Below are positions 26,153 through 34,027 of a stretch of DNA of 64,000 bases, one piece after another; the stretch's first letter is position 1, and each line of letters starts with the position of its first letter. This DNA is from Enterobacter kobei (GTDB lineage Bacteria > Pseudomonadota > Gammaproteobacteria > Enterobacterales > Enterobacteriaceae). The position numbers and the translations under genes were made by a program. The notes beneath the pieces were generated by a model, which searched no databases, was not told where the DNA came from, and was given only the letters and a program-made list of their open reading frames with translations. The stretch is from contig NZ_CP017181.1 of assembly GCF_001729765.1 (NCBI RefSeq), forward strand, positions 1,736,001-1,800,000, given 5' to 3'.

Positions 26153-26176
26153 CCGGTGCGGTAAACGCCGCACCGG
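26153..26176. repeat. Perfect palindrome between flgG and flgH
   Basis: CCGGTGCGG-TAAACG-CCGCACCGG, a 9-bp stem with 6-base loop 8 bases after flgG. No T tract follows, so it likely protects or processes the operon mRNA rather than ending it. Confidence 0.65.
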
Positions 26177-26201
26177 CTCCCTGTTTTCGAAGATGAAGGC
26201 A

Positions 26202-26900
26202 ATGCAAAAAAACGCGGCGTTTCGTTATCCGATACTGACTGTCCTGGCCGTCACCCTCAGCGGGTGTGCCTGGATCCCGTCTAAACCATTGGTCCAGGGT
26301 GCGACGACTGCCCAACCCGTTCCTGGCCCTGCGCCAGTGGTAAACGGCTCTATTTTCCAGACCGCGCAGCCGATTAATTACGGTTATCAGCCGCTGTTTG
26401 AAGATCGCCGCCCGCGTAACGTCGGCGATACATTGACCATTGTTCTGCAGGAAAACGTCAGCGCGAGCAAGAGCTCGTCGGCGAATGCCAGCCGCGATGG
26501 CAAAACCAATTTTGGCTTTGACACCGTACCGCGTTATCTGCAAGGGCTCTTCGGCAATGCGCGAGCGGACGTTGAGGCTTCCGGCGGCAATACCTTTAAC
26601 GGTAAAGGTGGCGCGAACGCCAGCAATACCTTTAGCGGTACGCTGACGGTCACGGTTGACCAGGTGCTGGTCAACGGCAACTTACACGTTGTGGGTGAAA
26701 AACAGATCGCCATTAACCAGGGCACTGAATTCATTCGCTTCTCGGGCGTGGTGAATCCACGCACCATCAGCGGCACCAACACCGTTCCGTCCACTCAGGT
26801 GGCGGATGCGCGCATTGAGTACGTCGGTAACGGCTACATTAATGAAGCGCAAAATATGGGTTGGCTGCAGCGCTTCTTCCTTAATTTATCGCCGATGTAA
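26202..26900 (+). CDS. flgH: Flagellar L-ring lipoprotein FlgH
   Basis: A 232-residue outer-membrane lipoprotein that forms the L ring. The signal peptide ends in lipobox LSGC, followed by [11 protein letters not shown]. The body is almost identical to E. coli FlgH ([20 protein letters not shown]). The ATG at 26202 has AAGG four bases upstream and gives the E. coli length; an ATG at 26193 is in frame but less likely. Confidence 0.96.
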   Translation: MQKNAAFRYPILTVLAVTLSGCAWIPSKPLVQGATTAQPVPGPAPVVNGSIFQTAQPINYGYQPLFEDRRPRNVGDTLTIVLQENVSASKSSSANASRDGKTNFGFDTVPRYLQGLFGNARADVEASGGNTFNGKGGANASNTFSGTLTVTVDQVLVNGNLHVVGEKQIAINQGTEFIRFSGVVNPRTISGTNTVPSTQVADARIEYVGNGYINEAQNMGWLQRFFLNLSPM

Positions 26901-26912
26901 GCGAGGTGACCC

Positions 26913-28010
26913 ATGTTTAAATCGATCTTCGCCGTGGTGCTGGTTCTGGTGGCTACCTTTGCCCAGGCTGACCGTATTCGCGATCTCACCAGCGTTCAGG
27001 GCGTACGCGAGAACTCGCTGATTGGCTATGGCCTGGTGGTGGGGCTGGACGGTACGGGTGACCAGACAACCCAGACGCCATTCACGACGCAGAGCCTGAA
27101 CAACATGCTTTCCCAGCTCGGTATTACCGTTCCGGCGGGAACCAACATGCAGCTGAAAAACGTGGCTGCGGTCATGGTCACGGCCTCTTACCCGGCGTTT
27201 GCACGCCAGGGGCAGACCATTGATGTGGTGGTCTCCTCTATGGGGAACGCCAAAAGCCTGCGCGGCGGTACGCTGCTGATGACGCCCCTGAAAGGCGTCG
27301 ACAGCCAGGTCTATGCCCTGGCGCAGGGTAACATTCTGGTCGGCGGTGCGGGGGCCTCAGCTGGCGGTAGCAGCGTGCAGGTGAACCAGCTGAACGGCGG
27401 ACGCATTACCAACGGCGCGATCATTGAGCGAGAACTGCCGACCCAGTTCGGCGCCGGGAATACCATCAACCTGCAGCTGAACAACGAAGATTTCACCATG
27501 GCGCAGCAGATCGCCGACACCATCAACCGCAGCCGCGGCTATGGCAGTGCGACGGCGCTGGATGCCCGTACCGTGCAGATCCGTACCTCCACGGGCAGCA
27601 GCAACCAGGTGCGCATGCTGGCCGATATCCAGAATATGGAAGTGAACGTCCCTGTTCAGGATGCCAAAGTGATCATCAACTCCCGTACGGGCTCCGTGGT
27701 GATGAACCGGGAAGTCTCGCTGGATAGCTGCGCCGTGGCGCAGGGTAACCTCTCCGTGACGGTTAACCGTTCTGCCAACGTCAGCCAGCCGGATACCCCA
27801 TTTGGTGGCGGCCAGACGGTGGTGACGCCACAAACGCAGATTGATTTACGTCAGAGCGGTGGTTCTCTGCAGAGCGTACGCTCCAGCGCCAACCTGAACA
27901 GCGTCGTGCGTGCTCTGAATGCGCTGGGTGCCACGCCGATGGATCTGATGTCCATTCTGCAGTCCATGCAAAGTGCAGGCTGTCTGCGCGCCAAACTGGA
28001 AATCATCTGA
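26913..28010 (+). CDS. flgI: Flagellar P-ring protein FlgI
   Basis: A 365-residue periplasmic P-ring subunit, same length as E. coli FlgI. The signal peptide [19 protein letters not shown] is followed by [20 protein letters not shown]. Two cysteines that form the stabilising disulfide in E. coli are present (DSCAVAQ and SAGCLRA). FlgA, encoded upstream on the other strand, is its assembly chaperone. Its stop overlaps the flgJ start. Confidence 0.96.
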   Translation: MFKSIFAVVLVLVATFAQADRIRDLTSVQGVRENSLIGYGLVVGLDGTGDQTTQTPFTTQSLNNMLSQLGITVPAGTNMQLKNVAAVMVTASYPAFARQGQTIDVVVSSMGNAKSLRGGTLLMTPLKGVDSQVYALAQGNILVGGAGASAGGSSVQVNQLNGGRITNGAIIERELPTQFGAGNTINLQLNNEDFTMAQQIADTINRSRGYGSATALDARTVQIRTSTGSSNQVRMLADIQNMEVNVPVQDAKVIINSRTGSVVMNREVSLDSCAVAQGNLSVTVNRSANVSQPDTPFGGGQTVVTPQTQIDLRQSGGSLQSVRSSANLNSVVRALNALGATPMDLMSILQSMQSAGCLRAKLEII

Positions 28011-28963
28011 TGCTGACCGATAGCAAACTGTTGACCAGTGCCGCCTGGGATGCCCAGTCGCTCAACGAACTGAAAACCAAAGCAGGTAAAGACCCGGCGG
28101 CGAATATCCGCCCGGTCGCCCGCCAGGTGGAAGGGATGTTTGTACAGATGATGCTGAAAAGCATGCGTGAAACCCTGCCGAAAGACGGGATGTTCAGCAG
28201 CGATTCAACGCGTCTTTACACCAGCATGTATGACCAGCAGATTGCGCAGCAGATGACCGCCGGTAAAGGCCTCGGTCTGGCTGACATGATAGTCAAACAG
28301 ACCGAAGCCGCGCAGGGGATCCAGCCGAAAGATGAGCCGCAGCAGGTACCGATGAAGTTTGACCTGCAAACGGTGACCAGCTATCAGAACCAGGCCCTGA
28401 CGCAAATGGTGCGTAAAGCGATACCGAAGGCGACGGTGAGCAGCGACGAGCCGCTCTCCGGTGACAGCAAAGACTTTCTGGCGCAGCTTTCGCTGCCGGC
28501 CCGCCTTGCCAGTGAGCAGAGCGGTGTGCCACACCATCTGATTCTGGCTCAGGCCGCGCTGGAATCCGGGTGGGGCCAGCGCCAGATCCGTAAGGAAAAC
28601 GGCGACCCGAGCTTTAACATCTTTGGCGTGAAGGCCACCTCCAGCTGGAAGGGACCGACAACGGAGATCACCACCACCGAATACGAGAACGGTGCGGCGG
28701 TGAAGGTGAAAGCGAAATTCCGTGTTTACAGCTCCTATCTGGAAGCATTGTCCGACTATGTCGGTCTGCTGAGCCGAAATCCACGTTATACCGCCGTTAC
28801 GCAGGCGGCGACGGCGGAGCAGGGCGCTCAGGCCTTGCAAAACGCAGGCTACGCGACCGACCCGAACTACGCACGTAAGCTTACCAGCATGATCCAGCAG
28901 CTGAAATCCATGGGCGAGAAGGTCAGTAAAGCCTATAGCACAGATATTGAAAATCTGTTCTGA
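28010..28963 (+). CDS. flgJ: Flagellar rod cap and peptidoglycan hydrolase FlgJ
   Basis: A 317-residue two-domain protein. The N-terminal half caps the growing rod; the C-terminal half is a glucosaminidase that opens the peptidoglycan. The hydrolase core LAQAALESGWGQRQIRKENG holds the catalytic glutamate, followed by FNIFGVKA and a C-terminal YASDPNYARKL-type segment (YATDPNYARKL here). The ATG overlaps the flgI stop (TGATG), so the two are translationally coupled. It is the last gene of the class 2 operon. Confidence 0.96.
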   Translation: MLTDSKLLTSAAWDAQSLNELKTKAGKDPAANIRPVARQVEGMFVQMMLKSMRETLPKDGMFSSDSTRLYTSMYDQQIAQQMTAGKGLGLADMIVKQTEAAQGIQPKDEPQQVPMKFDLQTVTSYQNQALTQMVRKAIPKATVSSDEPLSGDSKDFLAQLSLPARLASEQSGVPHHLILAQAALESGWGQRQIRKENGDPSFNIFGVKATSSWKGPTTEITTTEYENGAAVKVKAKFRVYSSYLEALSDYVGLLSRNPRYTAVTQAATAEQGAQALQNAGYATDPNYARKLTSMIQQLKSMGEKVSKAYSTDIENLF

Positions 28964-28969
28964 AAGTTC

Positions 28970-28996
28970 TCAAGTCCCGGTGGAGGTTGCCGATAA
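28970..28996 (+). promoter_or_regulatory. Sigma-28 (FliA) promoter of flgKL
   Basis: TCAA, a 15-base spacer and GCCGATAA. The -10 is a perfect match and the -35 has one change. It lies between flgJ and flgK and marks flgKL as class 3 genes. Confidence 0.88.
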
Positions 28997-29038
28997 CCTT
29001 CATCAGGACTCGTGTCTGAACGTATAAAAGGAACCCCC

Positions 29039-30679
29039 ATGTCCAGTTTGATTAACAGTGCCATGAGTGGCCTCAGTGCCGCGCAGTCGGCACTCAATAC
29101 CGTCAGTAATAATATTTCAAGCTATAACGTGGCAGGTTACACCCGCCAGACCACGGTACTGGGTGCCTCTAACAGCACGCTGACCGGCGGTGGCTGGGTG
29201 GGTAACGGGGTGTATGTCTCCGGTGTCCAGCGTGAGTATGACGCTTTCATCACCAACCAGCTGCGCGCCGCGCAGACCCAGAGCAGCGGCCTGACGACGC
29301 GCTATCAGCAGATGTCAAAAATTGACGATGTGCTCTCCGATACCACGAACTCGCTTTCCACCACCCTGCAGGATTTCTTCAAGAGTCTGCAAACGCTGGT
29401 GAGCAACGCCGAAGACCCGGCTGCACGTCAAACGGTGCTGGGTAAAGCGGACGGTCTGGTGAATCAGTTCAAAACGAACGATCAGTATCTCCGTGACCAG
29501 GATTCACAGGTTAATACGGCGATTTCTACCAGCGTCGATCAGATCAATAACTATGCGAAGCAGATTGCCAATCTGAACGATCAGATTTCCCGTCTCACCG
29601 GTGTTGGCGCGGGTGCATCGCCTAACGAACTGCTCGACCAGCGCGATCAGCTGGTGAGTGAACTGAATAAGATTGTCGGTGTTGACGTCACCATACAGGA
29701 CAGTGGCACCTACAACATCTCTATCGCCAACGGCTACAGCCTGGTACAGGGCAGCAACGCAAGCCAGCTGGCGGCGGTGAAATCCAGCGCGGATCCTGCG
29801 CGTACAACCATTGCTTATGTGGATGCCGTAGCGGGTAGCGTGGAGATCAAGGAAAAACAGATCACCACGGGGTCGCTTGGGGGGCTGTTAACGTTTCGTT
29901 CTCAGGATCTGGATCAGGCGCGAAATACGCTTAACCAGATGGCGCTGGCGTTTGCTGATGCCATGAATACCCAGCATCAGGCTGGCTTTGATGCAAACGG
30001 GGACCCAGGCGGTAAACTGTTCGACTTTGGATCTCCGGCGGTGCTGAGTAATGGCAAAAATACCGGAAGTGCGTCTGTTACGGCCACGATGACGGACAGT
30101 ACTAAGGTCCAGGCGACAAACTATAAAGTTGAGTACAACGGTACTGACTGGACAATTACGCGTCTTTCAGACAACACCAGCTTCACGGCCCAGCCTGATA
30201 CCAGTGGTAATCTGTCGTTTGATGGTCTCAACGTCAATATTAGTGGCTCAGCCAATAATAAAGACAGTTTCATCGTCAAACCGGTGAATGACGTTATCAT
30301 CAATATGGACGTTACGATCAGCGACGAGTCCAAACTGGCGATGGCTTCAGCGAATGGAAGCGGAGCAAGCGACAATACCAATGGCCAAAAGCTCCTGGAT
30401 TTGCAGAGCGCCAGGCTGGTGGGTGGGAATAAAACCTTTAACGATGCTTATGCCTCACTGGTCAGTACGGTGGGTAGCACCACGGCGTCGCTGAAAACCA
30501 GCAGTGAAACCAAAGTTAACGTGGTGACGCAGCTTACCAAACAACAGCAGTCAATCTCCGGGGTTAACCTGGATGAAGAGTATGGCAACCTCCAGCGCTA
30601 TCAGCAGTACTATCTGGCGAATGCGCAGGTGCTTCAAACGGCGAGTACGCTGTTTGATGCATTGATCAATATCCGCTAA
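29039..30679 (+). CDS. flgK: Hook-filament junction protein FlgK (HAP1)
   Basis: A 546-residue first junction protein between hook and filament. Conserved D0/D1 helices appear at both ends (SLINSAMSGLSAAQSALNTV and GVNLDEEYGNLQRYQQYYLA), with a variable middle. The ATG at 29039 (MSSLINSAM) is preceded by AAGGAACCCCC; an in-frame GTG at 29012 was rejected. FlgN (20159) is its export chaperone. Confidence 0.95.
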   Translation: MSSLINSAMSGLSAAQSALNTVSNNISSYNVAGYTRQTTVLGASNSTLTGGGWVGNGVYVSGVQREYDAFITNQLRAAQTQSSGLTTRYQQMSKIDDVLSDTTNSLSTTLQDFFKSLQTLVSNAEDPAARQTVLGKADGLVNQFKTNDQYLRDQDSQVNTAISTSVDQINNYAKQIANLNDQISRLTGVGAGASPNELLDQRDQLVSELNKIVGVDVTIQDSGTYNISIANGYSLVQGSNASQLAAVKSSADPARTTIAYVDAVAGSVEIKEKQITTGSLGGLLTFRSQDLDQARNTLNQMALAFADAMNTQHQAGFDANGDPGGKLFDFGSPAVLSNGKNTGSASVTATMTDSTKVQATNYKVEYNGTDWTITRLSDNTSFTAQPDTSGNLSFDGLNVNISGSANNKDSFIVKPVNDVIINMDVTISDESKLAMASANGSGASDNTNGQKLLDLQSARLVGGNKTFNDAYASLVSTVGSTTASLKTSSETKVNVVTQLTKQQQSISGVNLDEEYGNLQRYQQYYLANAQVLQTASTLFDALINIR

Positions 30680-30695
30680 GGCTGAGGCATAAAAA

Positions 30696-31649
30696 ATGCG
30701 TATTAGTACTCAAATGATGTATGAGCAAAGCATGCGCGGCGTGACGAACTCCCAAAGCCTCTGGCTAAGCTACGGCGAGCAGATGTCTACGGGTAAGCGC
30801 GTCAACCGTCCTTCTGACGACCCGATTGCCGCCTCGCAGGCCGTTGTGCTCTCTCAGGCTCAAACACAAAACAGCCAGTATGCGCTGGCGCGCTCCTTCG
30901 CTACGACAAAAGTTTCGCTGGAAGAGAACGTGTTATCGCAAGTGACAACCGCTATCCAGGCTGCTCAGGAAAAGATTGTCAATGCGGGCAACGGCACGTT
31001 AAGTGATGATGACCGCGCTTCGCTGGCAACGAACCTGCAAGGTATTCGCGATCAGCTAATGAACCTGGCTAACAGCACGGACGGTAACGGTCGCTATATC
31101 TTTTCAGGATACAAAACCGAAGCGGCGGCTTTTGACCAGACTACGGGTGATTATAAGGGCGGCGGGACGCCAATCAGCCAGCAGGTTGACTCCGCGCGTA
31201 CGATGCAAATAAGCCATACGGGCGCAGAAGTTTTCGACAGCTTCACCAGCAATGCGAAACCAGAGCCGGCGGGGAGTACGCAGGAAACGAATTTGTTCAA
31301 GATCCTCGACACCGCTATCGGGGCGCTGAATACGCCGATTGGTGATGACGAAACGAAAGCCGAGGCGTTTACTGCGGCTATTGATAAAGCCAACCGTGGC
31401 CTGAGCAACTCTCTCAACAACGTTCTGACCGTGCGCGCCGATCTCGGCATTAAGCTGGATGAGCTAGGCAAGCTGGATTCTCTGGGTGAAGACCGTGCTC
31501 TGGGCCAGACCCAACAGATGAGTGACCTGGTTGACGTGGACTGGAACTCGGTAATTTCATCCTACACCATGCAGCAGGCGGCCTTGCAGGCCTCTTATAA
31601 AGCGTTTAGCGATATGCAGGGCATGTCTCTGTTCCAGCTGGACAAATAA
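30696..31649 (+). CDS. flgL: Hook-filament junction protein FlgL (HAP3)
   Basis: A 317-residue second junction protein, equal in length to E. coli FlgL. The N terminus MRISTQMMYEQSMRGVTNSQ and the motif GKRVNRPSDDPIAASQAVVL are flagellin-like, as is the C-terminal helix (DVDWNSVISSYTMQQAALQA). It follows flgK by 16 bases and ends at a strong terminator. Confidence 0.95.
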   Translation: MRISTQMMYEQSMRGVTNSQSLWLSYGEQMSTGKRVNRPSDDPIAASQAVVLSQAQTQNSQYALARSFATTKVSLEENVLSQVTTAIQAAQEKIVNAGNGTLSDDDRASLATNLQGIRDQLMNLANSTDGNGRYIFSGYKTEAAAFDQTTGDYKGGGTPISQQVDSARTMQISHTGAEVFDSFTSNAKPEPAGSTQETNLFKILDTAIGALNTPIGDDETKAEAFTAAIDKANRGLSNSLNNVLTVRADLGIKLDELGKLDSLGEDRALGQTQQMSDLVDVDWNSVISSYTMQQAALQASYKAFSDMQGMSLFQLDK

Positions 31650-31726
31650 CATCTTGACCTCTTAGAACATGTCTTGAAACTGGGCATGTTTTGCTGCCCA
31701 ATCCGTCTGGATTGGGCATTTTTTTT
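31650..31726 (+). ncRNA. Possible FlgO-like 3'-UTR small RNA of flgL
   Basis: In E. coli a Hfq-bound sRNA, FlgO, is cut from the flgL 3' UTR. Here the flgL 3' UTR is of suitable length (about 75 bases) and ends in a long GC-rich stem with an eight-base T tract, the typical Hfq-dependent 3' end. I compare only position and end structure; sequence identity to FlgO was not tested. Confidence 0.3.
31695..31726 (+). terminator. Intrinsic terminator of flgKL
   Basis: Ten-base arms TGCCCAATCC / GGATTGGGCA around GTCT, followed by eight T. The T tract reaches the stop codon of the convergent MFS gene. Confidence 0.93.
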
Positions 31727-32939
31727 ATGCCATTTCCGCCGGCGCTGAGGCGAGGCGGGCGCTTTCAACCAGACGGATTGCCAGCGCAATGATGCCGCAT
31801 ACCGTTGCCAGAGCGACCACGCCCGTCCAGCCCGCCAGCGTATAAATATTGCTGCCTAATGCGGAGCCCAATGCCATGCCGATAAAGATCACGGTAAAGA
31901 GCAGGGCGTTAAGACGACCGCGCGCCTGCGGTTCAAGGCTATAGACCAGATTCTGGTGTGCAACCAGGCTGGACTGCAGACCCAGATCGAACCCGACGGC
32001 AGAGAGGGCAATCAGAACCAGCTGTCCGTGCACCCCCAGCGCGGGCATCAGGAACATCAGGGCAAACGAGATGGTCACGAGGATTGCACCGAGCTGCGTG
32101 ACTTTCCCGGCACCCAATTTGTCTGCCAGACCACCCGCCAGCGGCGCGGCTAACGCACCGGCCGCACCGGCGATACCAAAACCACCCGCGACTGCACTCC
32201 CGAGGTGATAGCGTTCCAGCAGCATGACCGCCAGCGTAGACCAGAAGGCACTAAAGGCAATCGACAGAAAACCCTGAGCCAGCGCCGCACGGCGCAGAGC
32301 GGGGTAACGACGCCACAAATGCGCCATTGAGCGCATAAGCGCGGGATAACTCAGCGTGGAGTGAATGGCAAAACGAGGAAGTACCGCCCACATCACCACG
32401 CCGATAAATGCAATGCTTACCGCAGCCAGCTGATACATCACGCGCCAGCCGAACGCTTCGCCCACGACACCGCTGACGGTTCGGGAGAGCAAAATCCCCA
32501 GCAGCAGACCGGTCATCACTGTACCCACGGTTTTCCCCTGTTTACCTTCCGGCGCAAGAATAGCCGCTGCCGGGACAATATCCTGCGCCATGGTGGCGGC
32601 CATGCCGATGAGCAGACTCGTCAGCAGCAGGGAGTGGATCTGTCCGGTCAGACTACAGCCAAGAAGAAACAGCGCCAGCGCAGCACTTTTTATCAGTATT
32701 AACGTCCTGCGGTCGTGGCGGTCACCGAGCGGTAACAGGAACAGGATCCCTAAGGCATAACCGGCCTGGGTGAGCGTAGGGACCATGCCCATTCCTTCGA
32801 TACTCAGGTGAAGGTCTGCGCCCATCAGGGGCAGCAGAGGCTGGGCATAATAGATAGATGCCACGCTAAAGCCAGCCCCGAGTGCCAGCATTAAAATGAC
32901 CCAGCGGCTTACGGCATGGGCGGCAGTGGTTGTGTTCAT
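31725..32939 (-). CDS. MFS transporter, probable drug or metabolite exporter
   Basis: A 404-residue twelve-helix major-facilitator protein. The N terminus WVILMLALGAGFSVASIYYAQPLLP and the loop LPLGDRHDRRTLIL after helix 2 place it among exporters of the DHA1 type. GGLADKLGAGKV is the second-half counterpart. The start at 32939 (MNTTTAAHAV) has GAGGA eight bases upstream; an ATG at 32957 is in frame but has no better site. I cannot name the substrate. The pair with a divergent LysR regulator suggests inducible efflux. E. coli has no gene between flgL and rne. Confidence 0.85.
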   Translation of the reverse strand: MNTTTAAHAVSRWVILMLALGAGFSVASIYYAQPLLPLMGADLHLSIEGMGMVPTLTQAGYALGILFLLPLGDRHDRRTLILIKSAALALFLLGCSLTGQIHSLLLTSLLIGMAATMAQDIVPAAAILAPEGKQGKTVGTVMTGLLLGILLSRTVSGVVGEAFGWRVMYQLAAVSIAFIGVVMWAVLPRFAIHSTLSYPALMRSMAHLWRRYPALRRAALAQGFLSIAFSAFWSTLAVMLLERYHLGSAVAGGFGIAGAAGALAAPLAGGLADKLGAGKVTQLGAILVTISFALMFLMPALGVHGQLVLIALSAVGFDLGLQSSLVAHQNLVYSLEPQARGRLNALLFTVIFIGMALGSALGSNIYTLAGWTGVVALATVCGIIALAIRLVESARLASAPAEMA

Positions 32940-33017
32940 AAGACATTCCTCATTCATGGTGTACGGCTATTTTTTACCAGGACGCCTTGCGACGGTAGCG
33001 GGCCCGGTGGTAAAACG

Positions 33018-33038
33018 CTTATACGTTGAACGTATAAG
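33018..33038. promoter_or_regulatory. Perfect dyad operator before the LysR-type gene
   Basis: Arms CTTATACGTT and AACGTATAAG flank a single central G, giving a 21-bp perfect palindrome. It ends 10 bases before the regulator ATG and lies 79 bases from the MFS start. Inside it is a T-N11-A pattern typical of LysR-type regulators. It is the likely binding site of the neighbouring regulator. Confidence 0.75.
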
Positions 33039-33048
33039 TGGAAAGATA

Positions 33049-33987
33049 ATGAAAAGAGTTGAGCGTATAGACAGGGTGGAGTTAATGCGAACGTTTGTCC
33101 GTATTGTTGAGGCTGGTTCACTCTCTGCTGCGGCACGCCAGCTGGCAACAACCCAGGCCACGGTGAGTCGACGGCTGCAATCGCTTGAGACGATGCTGGG
33201 CGTACGCCTGATGTTGCGCACCACCCATACGACACGGCTGACGGATGACGGTGAACGCTGCTATCAGCACGCTCGTCGGGTGATTGACAGCTGGCTGGCA
33301 CTGGAAGATGAGGTGGGGCAGACGGAAGATGAACCGGTAGGTGTGCTGAGGGTGCGGGCACCGCACGCGTTTGGTCAGGATCAACTCCTGCAACCGTTAA
33401 CCGAGTTTTTGCAGCGTTATCCGCAGCTTTCCATTGAATGGTTGCTCAACGATCGGTCGGCTGATTTTCTCGGTGACAACCTTGATTGTGCTATTCGGGT
33501 GGGGGCAGAAGTCGATCCGGCGACCGTATCCGTGCTGCTGGCGGAAGTGCCGCGCTCGGTGGTGGCATCTCCGGCATTACTGGCCCGTTTCCCGGCGGTT
33601 AACATGCCTGAGGATTTGCAACCGTTTCCGTGGATTGCCATTAACTCTTTCTACCAGCGTCATGTAGAGCTTTTTCATGATGCTTCGTCAGCCACCGCGC
33701 GAATTGACATTACTCCGCGCCTCAGCACCGACAGCCTGTATGTTGCACGTAAAACGGCACTCACCGGGCTGGGTGTGGCGGTAGTGTCAAGCTGGACGGT
33801 ACAAGACGATATTCGGGAAGGGCGACTGGTGCATGTGCTGCCAGAGTGGCAACCGGCGGCATTACCGGTGCATCTGGTTTATCCCTGGTCTCGTTATTAT
33901 CCTGCCCGTTTGCGGCGTTTTCTGGAGTTGATGCGGCAGGTCATGCCGGAGGTCACGGGAATGAGAAAGCCCGTGCAGCAGCCATAA
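33049..33987 (+). CDS. LysR family transcriptional regulator
   Basis: A 312-residue LysR-type regulator. The N-terminal helix-turn-helix spans about residues 10-65 (GSLSAAARQLATTQATVSRR is the recognition region). The effector-binding domain follows from about 100 (PVGVLRVRAPHAFGQD), of the subgroup that often controls divergent exporters or oxidoreductases. The ATG at 33049 is preceded by GGAAAG; in-frame codons up to 32896 overlap the MFS gene and were rejected. It likely controls the divergent MFS gene and itself through the 33018 dyad. Confidence 0.88.
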   Translation: MKRVERIDRVELMRTFVRIVEAGSLSAAARQLATTQATVSRRLQSLETMLGVRLMLRTTHTTRLTDDGERCYQHARRVIDSWLALEDEVGQTEDEPVGVLRVRAPHAFGQDQLLQPLTEFLQRYPQLSIEWLLNDRSADFLGDNLDCAIRVGAEVDPATVSVLLAEVPRSVVASPALLARFPAVNMPEDLQPFPWIAINSFYQRHVELFHDASSATARIDITPRLSTDSLYVARKTALTGLGVAVVSSWTVQDDIREGRLVHVLPEWQPAALPVHLVYPWSRYYPARLRRFLELMRQVMPEVTGMRKPVQQP

Positions 33988-34010
33988 AAAAGCCGACCCG
34001 AAGGTCGGCT
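33985..34010 (-). terminator. Intrinsic terminator of rne
   Basis: On the minus strand AGCCGACC-TTCG-GGTCGGCT followed by TTTTTT. The loop is a stable UUCG tetraloop. The T tract overlaps the stop codon of the convergent LysR gene, and the stem could also stop plus-strand transcription weakly. Confidence 0.88.
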
Positions 34011-34027
34011 TTCAGCGCCAGCGTCCG

